From the NCBI GenBank assembly GCA_030670615.1, contig DAOVBJ010000074.1, positions 1 through 5,617 on the forward strand: a stretch of DNA of 5,617 bases. The letters are read 5' to 3'. The DNA comes from Candidatus Bathyarchaeota archaeon. GTDB taxonomy: Archaea; Thermoproteota; Bathyarchaeia; RBG-16-48-13; GCA-020355125. The translations under genes and the position numbers were made by a program. Under the pieces are notes generated by a model. It searched no databases. It saw only the letters and a list, made by a program, of their open reading frames with translations, and was not told the DNA's origin. Below, piece by piece: positions 1-4,017 of the stretch. Each line of letters begins with the position of its first letter. Within the stretch, counting starts at the first letter, position 1.

Positions 1-570
1 GGTGAGCCTGTCCAACCATCGGAGCGTAGGCTCAAATTAGAATTGATTGAAGCAGCACTATACGTTTCTGGCAGGCCCCTCGACATCAAAACGCTGGGTA
101 CCATCCTGAAGACCCGGTCAAAGAAAAAGGTTCAATCCTACGCCCGAACGTTAATGGAAGAATACAATAAACGGGGGGGTGCCCTAGAAATCCTTGAATT
201 CGACGACGGGCGTTTCGTTCTCCAACTTAAAACGCAATACGTGACCCCTGTCAAGCGACTGGCGATGCGGCCTCTTCTAACGACGGGCCCCCTTAAGACG
301 TTGTCGTACATAGCCTATCATCAACCTGTTGTTCAGTCCCACGTTACTGCTGTACGCGGGTCTCAGGCCTACTCTCACATTCGAGAACTTAAACGGTTTG
401 GGTTGATAACGACGGAGAAACTGGGGCGAACACAGATCATTAAGACCAGTGATGTCTTTGCAGACTATTTCAACCTAAGTCACAACTCAAGGTTGATGAA
501 GCGGCAACTGAAAGGCCTATTCAACTCAATTGAAAAACTAGAAAATGAGAAAACAGGCAAAAAATCTTAG
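1..570 (+). CDS. scpB: Segregation and condensation protein ScpB (5' end outside window)
   Basis: ScpB is the winged-helix kleisin-associated subunit that works with SMC and ScpA in compacting and segregating the chromosome. The frame is open from base 1 and reads GEPVQPSERRLKLELIEAAL, continuing into YVSGRPLD. The TTG at 43 is therefore probably internal, and the true start probably lies to the left. After the first winged helix (IEAALYVSGRP to the LQLK segment, roughly bases 43-240) comes the second, with the family's conserved TLSYIAYHQPV and RGSQAYSHIREL motifs (about bases 298-400) and then GLITTEKLGRT. The stop is TAG at 568. The tail is short and basic, without the long acidic C-terminus of some bacterial ScpBs. 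The usual upstream partner ScpA, if present, is outside the window. The next gene follows after 87 bp with its own strong ribosome binding site. Family identity is confident; the 5' end is unknown. Confidence 0.9.
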   Translation, partial: GEPVQPSERRLKLELIEAALYVSGRPLDIKTLGTILKTRSKKKVQSYARTLMEEYNKRGGALEILEFDDGRFVLQLKTQYVTPVKRLAMRPLLTTGPLKTLSYIAYHQPVVQSHVTAVRGSQAYSHIRELKRFGLITTEKLGRTQIIKTSDVFADYFNLSHNSRLMKRQLKGLFNSIEKLENEKTGKKS

Positions 571-592
571 TTATCGAAGACGTCAACTACAG

Positions 593-600
593 ATTTATTA
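593..600 (+). promoter_or_regulatory. TATA-like box upstream of rps8e
   Basis: ATTTATTA lies in the scpB-rps8e gap. With the usual archaeal TATA-to-start spacing of about 26 bases, transcription would begin near 622, leaving a leader of about 35 bases that contains the AGGAGGA site at 644-650. This is a pattern match only; read-through from scpB is also possible. Confidence 0.35.
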
Positions 601-643
601 ATGACCTGCTTGCCCTAATGGGTCAAACCACTTCTTAATGCTC

Positions 644-650
644 AGGAGGA
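644..650 (+). promoter_or_regulatory. Strong Shine-Dalgarno for the TTG start of rps8e
   Basis: AGGAGGA sits seven bases before TTG at 658. It matches the consensus complement of the 16S rRNA 3' end and decides the start, because the reading frame has no ATG at the position where S8e proteins normally begin. Confidence 0.85.
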
Positions 651-657
651 AGAATTT

Positions 658-1050
658 TTGACGCAATGGCATGGTGACAGGAATAAACGAAAGATAACCG
701 GAGGTAGAAAATGGGCTTACCGAGGAAAGCGAACGTTTGAGATGGGACGGGAGGCCGTGGAAACCGAGCTTGGAGACACCGTTAAAAAAATAATGAGGGG
801 CAAGGGAGGTCAGATGAAGAAGAAGTTGTTGAAGGCAGAATACGCTAATGTAGCTGACCCCTCTTCGAGAAGGATCGAACGCGTCAAAATAATAGGTGTT
901 TTGAGAAATCCTGTTAACATCGATTATGATCGGAGGAACATCATAACAAAAAGCGCGATAATTGAGACTTCCCTCGGCGAAGCCGTGGTAACTTCCCGCA
1001 CCGGACAAGACGGTGTGATAAACGCCGTCTTATTGGGAGAAACGGCCTAG
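658..1050 (+). CDS. rps8e: 30S ribosomal protein S8e
   Basis: This is a small-subunit ribosomal protein shared by archaea and eukaryotes and absent from bacteria. The 130-residue product is a normal full archaeal length. It shows the family landmarks in order: an N-terminal WHGDRNKRKITGGR segment, YRGKRTFEMGREA, a basic linker (KIMRGKGGQMKKKLLKAEYANVADP region, residues about 44-69), RRNIITKSAIIET and a C-terminal VTSRTGQDGVINAVL. The start is TTG, fixed by an AGGAGGA site seven bases upstream. In related archaea I recall srp19 next to rps8e, but here the next gene, 65 bp on, is gar1. The G+C content and codon use look like those of the neighbours. An opposite-strand frame across the same bases is a shadow. 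Confidence 0.97.
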   Translation: MTQWHGDRNKRKITGGRKWAYRGKRTFEMGREAVETELGDTVKKIMRGKGGQMKKKLLKAEYANVADPSSRRIERVKIIGVLRNPVNIDYDRRNIITKSAIIETSLGEAVVTSRTGQDGVINAVLLGETA

Positions 1051-1072
1051 CGTAACACCGACGAGTCGAAAC

Positions 1073-1080
1073 TAATATAA
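1073..1080 (+). promoter_or_regulatory. TATA-like box upstream of gar1-tfb
   Basis: TAATATAA in the 65-bp gap after rps8e would place a transcription start near 1103. The resulting leader would be only about a dozen bases and would begin at the GAGGT site (1104-1108). The tight spacing makes it plausible but not certain; gar1 could also be co-transcribed with rps8e. Confidence 0.35.
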
Positions 1081-1103
1081 GGGGTATAACCTCCTACCTC
1101 TAA

Positions 1104-1108
1104 GAGGT
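1104..1108 (+). promoter_or_regulatory. Ribosome binding site for the TTG start of gar1
   Basis: GAGGT lies seven bases before TTG at 1116. That TTG gives the expected Gar1 N-terminus (MNRLGKVIHLS), so the site supports a non-ATG start. A nearer TTG at 1108 is out of frame. Confidence 0.7.
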
Positions 1109-1115
1109 TGATCGA

Positions 1116-1343
1116 TTGAACCGTCTTGGAAAGGTTATACATCTTTCCAGCAACAAAAATTTGATTTTAAGAAGCAGACTTACTCTGAAGCTTCGGACCA
1201 CTGTAATCGACAACCGTTTAGTCCCAGTCGGAAAAATCCAAGACGTTTTTGGTCCCGTGACCAGCCCCTATGTTTCCATAAAACCATCTGTCAAGAACCC
1301 GAAAAAATACGTGGGCCGCGTTCTATACCTCATGAATAAATAG
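1116..1343 (+). CDS. gar1: H/ACA RNA-protein complex component Gar1
   Basis: Gar1 is the small beta-barrel subunit of the H/ACA ribonucleoprotein. It binds the Cbf5 pseudouridine synthase and helps substrate loading and release during guide-RNA-directed pseudouridylation of rRNA. The 75-residue product is typical for archaeal Gar1, which lacks the glycine/arginine-rich tails of the eukaryotic protein. Visible landmarks are the opening LGKVIHLSSNKNLILRS strand pair, VIDNRLVPVGK, and the signature DVFGPVTSPYVSIKP at residues 43-57, followed by a closing VGRVLYLM strand. The start is TTG after GAGGT. The stop at 1341 is 27 bp from the ATG of tfb, so the two genes are probably one transcript; a gar1-tfb pair is a recurring archaeal arrangement as far as I recall. 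Confidence 0.95.
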   Translation: MNRLGKVIHLSSNKNLILRSRLTLKLRTTVIDNRLVPVGKIQDVFGPVTSPYVSIKPSVKNPKKYVGRVLYLMNK

Positions 1344-1350
1344 AGTGGGT

Positions 1351-1362
1351 AGGAGGAGGGTG
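1351..1362 (+). promoter_or_regulatory. Extended purine-rich ribosome binding site of tfb
   Basis: The tract AGGAGGAGGGTG offers two overlapping anti-Shine-Dalgarno pairings, AGGAGG and GGAGGGTG, ending 14 and 8 bases before ATG at 1371. A TAA stop directly precedes that ATG in the same frame (1368-1370). The ATG at 1364 and the GTG at 1360 lie in frames that stop within a few codons. The start at 1371 is therefore unambiguous. Confidence 0.8.
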
Positions 1363-1370
1363 AATGATAA

Positions 1371-2318
1371 ATGAGTGAACCAAAAGGTGAAGCTGTTTAT
1401 TCTGTTCCCCACTCAGAGTTACGCTGTCCCGAATGCAGGGAAACACGATTTATCAAAGATTTCGAAAACGCGGAGATTGTATGTATTAACTGTGGCTTCG
1501 TAGTTGAGGAAAAAATAGAGGACACAGGACCGGAGTGGAGGGCCTTTGATGGTGAGCAAAGGGCTAAACGGACGCGAGTTGGCGCGCCTTCAACCTACAC
1601 CATCCATGATAAAGGTCTTTCAACGATGATTGATTGGCGTAACCGGGATAGTTATGGGAAGAAAATATCGCCGACGCAGAGGGCTCAGCTTTACCGTCTC
1701 AAAAAATGGCAGCGAAGGCTCAGGGTTTCTGACGCCACGGAGAGAAATCTCGCCTTCGCTCTCTCCGAATTGTCTAAGATGTGTTCTTTCCTCAACCTGC
1801 CAAAAAACATCCTAGAAACCGCCAGTGTCATCTATAGGAGAGCTGTTAAGAAGCGGCTGATCCGAGGAAGATCGATTCAGGGCATTACCGCTGCCGCCAT
1901 GTACATGGCTTGCCGTCAATGTGGTGCTGCCCGAACCTTGGATGAGATCGCGGAAACGTGCTTTATCAACAAGAAGGAAATTGGTAGGTCATACAGGTTT
2001 ATGGTCAGGGAATTAAAGGTTTTTGTACCGCCGTCAACATCGTCCTATTACATAAGCCGCTTTTCCAACAAGTTAGGCTTAGCTGGAGCGGCTGAATCCA
2101 TCGCCATGCGGATTTTAAACGTAGCCAAGATCATGCACCTCACGAGTGGTAGAGGCCCCGTAGGTATGGCAGCGGCCACCACCTACATAGCGTCTGTCCT
2201 CATTAATGAGCGAAGGACTCAGCGGGAGATCGCGGAACAAGCAAACGTCACGGAAGTAACCATCCGAAACAGGTATCGGGAGCTTATTGAAGGCTTAGAG
2301 ATAGTCGTAAAGGTGTAA
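1371..2318 (+). CDS. tfb: Transcription initiation factor B (TFB, TFIIB homologue)
   Basis: TFB binds the TBP-TATA complex and BRE, recruits RNA polymerase and positions the start site. At 315 residues it is full length for an archaeal TFB. The N-terminal zinc ribbon has Cys19, Cys22, Cys38 and Cys41 in the CPEC and CINC pairs. The B-reader/linker follows, with GPEWRAFDGEQRAKRTRVG (residues 53-71), a typical TFB signature. Two cyclin repeats cover about 123-205 and 215-310. The first contains RGRSIQGITAAAMYMACR, and the second ends in the BRE-reading helix-turn-helix TQREIAEQANVTEVTIRNRY. No key residue appears missing, so it should be the functional general factor rather than a degenerate paralogue. 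It is preceded closely by gar1, and a TFE beta gene follows on the same strand after 376 bp. Confidence 0.98.
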   Translation: MSEPKGEAVYSVPHSELRCPECRETRFIKDFENAEIVCINCGFVVEEKIEDTGPEWRAFDGEQRAKRTRVGAPSTYTIHDKGLSTMIDWRNRDSYGKKISPTQRAQLYRLKKWQRRLRVSDATERNLAFALSELSKMCSFLNLPKNILETASVIYRRAVKKRLIRGRSIQGITAAAMYMACRQCGAARTLDEIAETCFINKKEIGRSYRFMVRELKVFVPPSTSSYYISRFSNKLGLAGAAESIAMRILNVAKIMHLTSGRGPVGMAAATTYIASVLINERRTQREIAEQANVTEVTIRNRYRELIEGLEIVVKV

Positions 2319-2449
2319 CGTCTAACCCGCGTTCATGTACTCTTAGGCGTCGTAAATCCGCGTAAGGACGTTAATTCACGTTTTACTTAGTGTGACGCTC
2401 TATAACTCTCTGCTTAAAAAGTCTGAAATCCAAACTTTTAAAAAGACGT

Positions 2450-2632
2450 TTGAGTATTAGGCTAAAGAAGCATCTCCAGCAATCGAATAGACTACGAAGA
2501 GACTCATGTGGATTTGAAAGTGGCAGAGTACCATCAATTACTTTAACGATGAAGCGAATGGGGAACCATGCCTTTGCTGGGCAATATGAACGGGTCTTTC
2601 TACGATTTTTGGAGTTGCTGAAGCACACGTGA
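2450..2632 (+). CDS. Doubtful small basic protein of 60 residues
   Basis: I do not recognise a family. The frame runs from TTG to TGA and encodes a basic polypeptide. Its N-terminus is rich in Lys/Arg/Gln (MSIRLKKHLQQSNRLRR). A middle part contains one Cys and the phrase SITLTMKRMGNHAF. The last stretch is amphipathic and helix-like (YERVFLRFLELLKH). It lies between two transcription-factor genes on the same strand and starts five bases after a TATA-like CTTTTAAAAAG. Against it: there is no ribosome binding site, the TATA box is too close for a normal start upstream of the TTG, and a longer frame lies antisense. It may be a chance frame or a lineage-specific small gene. Confidence 0.2.
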   Translation: MSIRLKKHLQQSNRLRRDSCGFESGRVPSITLTMKRMGNHAFAGQYERVFLRFLELLKHT

Positions 2633-2683
2633 ACTATCAAAAACTTAGGTCATGAATAAACAGAAATGAATGCCTTTTATGGC

Positions 2684-2687
2684 GGTG
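2684..2687 (+). promoter_or_regulatory. Weak ribosome binding site for the TTG start of the TFE beta gene
   Basis: GGTG lies seven bases before TTG at 2695 and can pair with the CACC of the 16S tail. A TAA at 2689-2691 is in frame two codons upstream, so TTG 2695 is the earliest possible start. The next in-frame candidate is TTG at 2713, which would remove six residues. Confidence 0.45.
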
Positions 2688-2694
2688 TTAATCA

Positions 2695-3060
2695 TTGTCA
2701 AGACGAGATGACTTGGAGGAGCAGGCGCTTAAGTTAATTATTGACAAAGGAACCGACGGGATTCTCCAAAGCGCCATGTGGAGGAAACTAAAGGCCAGTA
2801 GCCGTGAGGGTTCACGGATATGCTTAAGACTTGAAGCGAAGAACCTAATCAACCGGGAGCGCGAACTCTCCAAGGGGCGATGGACGTATCGAATCTTTTT
2901 TAAGAAAAGACTCATAACGATAGATTCCCTCCTCGAGATCCCCTGTATGTTCTGCGACAACACCTACCGATGTGAACTGGATGGCGAAATATCACCCGCT
3001 GCGTGTGTTCCCTTAACTACGTGGCTTTTCTCCTTTGAGGAAGATCCTGAGAGCAGCTAG
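2695..3060 (+). CDS. tfeB: Transcription factor E beta subunit (TFE beta, RPC34/RPC39-like), winged helix plus Fe-S domain
   Basis: TFE beta pairs with TFE alpha to stabilise the open promoter complex, and is the archaeal relative of RNA polymerase III subunit RPC34/RPC39. The 121-residue product fits that architecture. A single winged helix covers about residues 6-70, with the recognition region QSAMWRKLKASSREGSRICLRLEAKNLI and a wing at GRWTYRIFF. A compact C-terminal cysteine cluster follows: Cys84, Cys87, Cys93 and Cys104 (C-x2-C-x5-C-x10-C) inside IPCMFCDNTYRC...SPAACVPLTTWL. That pattern matches the 4Fe-4S domain known for TFE beta/RPC39. Its place shortly after tfb supports a general transcription role. 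The start is TTG after a weak GGTG site. The main alternative is another Fe-S winged-helix regulator. I recognised the family from pattern, without alignment. Confidence 0.78.
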   Translation: MSRRDDLEEQALKLIIDKGTDGILQSAMWRKLKASSREGSRICLRLEAKNLINRERELSKGRWTYRIFFKKRLITIDSLLEIPCMFCDNTYRCELDGEISPAACVPLTTWLFSFEEDPESS

Positions 3061-3090
3061 AGAAGCGATAAGTTTTCGTGGAACGTCTTG

Positions 3091-3106
3091 TTTTTATCGA
3101 TAAAAA
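3091..3106. repeat. Perfect 16-bp palindrome TTTTTATCGATAAAAA, candidate end of the TFE beta transcript
   Basis: This perfect dyad begins 30 bases after the TFE beta stop and contains a T5 run on each strand. Archaeal polymerases stop mainly at T-rich tracts, so it could end transcription from the left. It could equally be a binding site for a dimeric regulator. Its last base is shared with the AGCTAGCTAGCT palindrome that follows. Confidence 0.5.
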
Positions 3107-3117
3107 GCTAGCTAGCT
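3106..3117. repeat. AGCTAGCTAGCT palindrome
   Basis: This is a 12-bp self-complementary tandem of AGCT, directly joined to the A/T palindrome at 3091-3106. The 8-mer AGCTAGCT recurs at 3863-3870 (inside a larger palindrome) and at 3990-3997. All copies in the window fall between 3100 and 4000, in or at the edges of the gene-poor region. Confidence 0.6.
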
Positions 3118-3130
3118 GACGATGAAGACG

Positions 3131-3140
3131 CTTATATAAC
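3131..3140 (+). promoter_or_regulatory. Orphan TATA-like box
   Basis: CTTATATAAC is close to an archaeal TATA consensus and reads nearly as well on the minus strand. On the plus strand it would start a transcript near 3161, where no open frame follows. On the minus strand it would fire toward the TFE beta 3' end. No gene is assigned to it. Confidence 0.35.
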
Positions 3141-3238
3141 CTCTGAGATCTCTTTTTGATGGAGTGCCTCTTCTTCGGAACTTCTTCCGGTTCCACTATG
3201 TATGGAGCAACTCGAAAGCCAATGAAATCGATAAGGGA

Positions 3239-3380
3239 TTAACCGTAACCATCTTCGGAGGTCACGGCTTTAAGAATTTGAGTACCGACCTTTTCACGTA
3301 ACTCCCTCAGCCAACTAGAGTTTTTCAGATCCCGACAAGCGCGCCAAAGACTAAAGTATTGGATATATAGTGAAAAGGGC
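3239..3380 (-). pseudogene. Possible gene remnant, minus strand
   Basis: I do not recognise a family. On the minus strand the frame reads SSWLRELREKVGTQILKAV then TSEDGYG, meets TAA at 3241-3239, and continues in the same frame as SLIDFIGFRVAPYIVEPEEV then PKKRHSIKKRSQR. Both sides of the stop look like ordinary, charged, coding-type protein with few rare residues. The frame has no ATG, GTG or TTG before the TAA and is closed upstream by TAG at about 3382-3380. It runs on past the stop toward 3130, but where any former gene ended is unclear. A TATA-like element (3361-3370) lies at its upstream end. A decayed gene is possible; a chance open stretch is not excluded. Confidence 0.25.
3361..3370 (-). 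promoter_or_regulatory. Orphan TATA-like box, minus strand
   Basis: On the minus strand this reads CTATATATCC. It would start transcription near 3340, toward the broken protein-like stretch described at 3239-3380. It may be the promoter of the former gene or of a short RNA. Confidence 0.3.
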
Positions 3381-3410
3381 TAGTGTAACCCGTATAAGAC
3401 GCTTCCTTAC

Positions 3411-3433
3411 GTTCTTGGATGCAGGCCAAGAAC
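3411..3433. repeat. Hairpin with perfect 8-bp stem
   Basis: GTTCTTGG (3411-3418) and CCAAGAAC (3426-3433) are exact inverted repeats around a seven-base loop, ATGCAGG. It lies 85 bases beyond the stop of the zinc-ribbon gene on the minus strand. No T-run follows on either side, so it is not a classical terminator. It may be part of a transcript 3' end or of a small RNA. Confidence 0.6.
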
Positions 3434-3517
3434 TAGGCATTTAAGAGAGATGTCATGAGATAAAAACGCTGTTGTAACGATTTTTAGTATTTTGATGGTG
3501 GGGGGGTGTCCCTGGGA

Positions 3518-3724
3518 CTAAACCTTTGCGGTTTCCCTCACTAATTCTAAGGCCTTAGGGATGTCCTCAGGGTGAATCAACGTCGAACCACAACTAAGGC
3601 ATTTCCATCCTCTAACGATGAAATCGTCATCATAATAAATGATCGTGGGCTCTGTTTGGACATCGCAAAGAAAACATTTTGGGTTGACTACCCAACTGTG
3701 TCTTCGACGCTTTGAGATCCTCAT
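3518..3724 (-). CDS. Small zinc-ribbon protein of unknown function
   Basis: This is a 68-residue protein with a basic N-terminal tail (MRISKRRRHSW) followed by two cysteine pairs, Cys17/Cys20 (CFLC) and Cys42/Cys45 (CLSC). They are separated by a beta-rich segment, TIIYYDDDFIVRGWK, the usual shape of a zinc ribbon. A short C-terminal helix follows (IHPEDIPKALELVRETA). The start is ATG, with GAGG four bases before it. A TATA-like CATATAAG about 54 bases upstream would give a leader of about 32 bases. Such small ribbons occur widely in archaea and may bind nucleic acid or a protein partner; some resemble YgiT/MqsA-type antitoxin N-termini, but no toxin gene is adjacent. The longer opposite-strand frame over this gene (3639-4103) does not look like a protein family here. 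The gene is probably real; its function is unknown. Confidence 0.7.
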   Translation of the reverse strand: MRISKRRRHSWVVNPKCFLCDVQTEPTIIYYDDDFIVRGWKCLSCGSTLIHPEDIPKALELVRETAKV

Positions 3725-3777
3725 GGCGCCTCATGCAACTTCATTGTTAAACCTTCATTTAACCATTTGCCAAAAAA

Positions 3778-3785
3778 CTTATATG
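3778..3785 (-). promoter_or_regulatory. TATA-like box of the zinc-ribbon gene
   Basis: On the minus strand this reads CATATAAG, followed by a T-rich stretch. With usual spacing the transcript would begin near 3756, about 32 bases before the ATG. A plus-strand reading (CTTATATG) is also possible. Confidence 0.4.
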
Positions 3786-4017
3786 ACACATAAATTGCTC
3801 GAAGACCCTGCGGATAACACTCAAGATAAAATAATGGAAAGCATAATTGCGGCGGCCTCAATAGCTAGCTATTCAAGTTTTGAAGCGGGCTCTTCAATCT
3901 TTGAGGGAAGAGGGTGCCTCGGAAAGGAAAGGCAAGAAAGTTCAGTCAGAGTTCGCCGAATGGGTTTCGGCTGCAGGATACCTCTGCGAGCTAGCTATCC
4001 TTTCTCAGTCGTCGTAG
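3783..4017 (+). pseudogene. Possible frameshifted small gene
   Basis: The family is not recognised. From ATG 3783 the frame reads MTHKLLEDPADNTQDKIMES then IIAAASIASYSSF. From about 3865-3885 the protein-like reading moves to the +1 frame and runs LKRALQSLREEGASERKGKK then VQSEFAEWVSAAGYLCELAI to a TAG at 4015-4017. Skipping one base in the AGTTTTGAAG tract (3876-3885) would join them into about 77 helical, charged residues. The 3' end overlaps the tail of the DUF1177 gene on the other strand by 27 bases. Either a disrupted gene, an assembly indel or chance would explain this. The second frame alone has a possible TTG start at 3880 (45 residues) without a ribosome site. Confidence 0.25.
3860..3873. 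repeat. Perfect 14-bp palindrome AATAGCTAGCTATT
   Basis: This exact dyad is centred on the AGCTAGCT 8-mer also found at 3106-3117 and 3990-3997. It lies between the zinc-ribbon and DUF1177 genes, within the possible frameshifted frame. Its role is unknown. Confidence 0.6.

Larger units (their letters stand above)
2319..2694. other. 376-bp gap between tfb and the TFE beta gene
   Basis: No gene here is convincing. The gap holds a CTTTTAAAAAG box at 2435-2445 that resembles an archaeal TATA element. Just after it is a 60-codon plus-strand frame starting at TTG 2450. The opposite strand has an overlapping 85-codon frame (2383-2640, also TTG-started), so neither can be trusted on length alone. 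Near the right end, ATAAAC (2656-2661) and CTTTTAT (2674-2680) are candidate promoter elements for the TFE beta gene. I see no tRNA, no convincing C/D or H/ACA guide RNA and no clear hairpin-plus-T terminator. Confidence 0.5.
3061..3517. other. 457-bp gene-poor region
   Basis: No intact gene is visible on either strand. From left to right it holds a 16-bp palindrome at 3091-3106 overlapping an AGCTAGCTAGCT palindrome at 3106-3117, then a TATA-like CTTATATAAC at 3131-3140. A small CGGAA-CTTC-TTCCG hairpin is at 3176-3189. A minus-strand protein-like stretch is broken by a TAA (about 3239-3380), and a second TATA-like element lies at 3361-3370. An 8-bp-stem hairpin at 3411-3433 and a G7 tract at 3500-3506 complete the list. 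The contents suggest decayed sequence or an unrecognised short RNA gene. Confidence 0.6.

Noticed and set aside
598..1008. Long minus-strand open frame opposite rps8e
   Set aside because: It lies wholly antisense to a certain ribosomal protein gene and its translation has no family features.
2546..2621. Possible C/D box guide RNA (ACGATGA ... CTGA)
   Set aside because: The C-box-like motif has a mismatch at a kink-turn position, the spacing is too long and internal D'/C' boxes are poor.
2383..2640. 85-codon minus-strand frame in the tfb to TFE beta gap
   Set aside because: It has a TTG start without a ribosome site and an atypical Cys/Phe/Arg-rich composition, and it overlaps another open frame. 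It is mentioned under the gap but not called.
3061..3517. tRNA, SRP RNA or RNase P RNA in the gene-poor region
   Set aside because: No T-arm consensus, acceptor pairing or conserved core motifs of these RNAs could be found.
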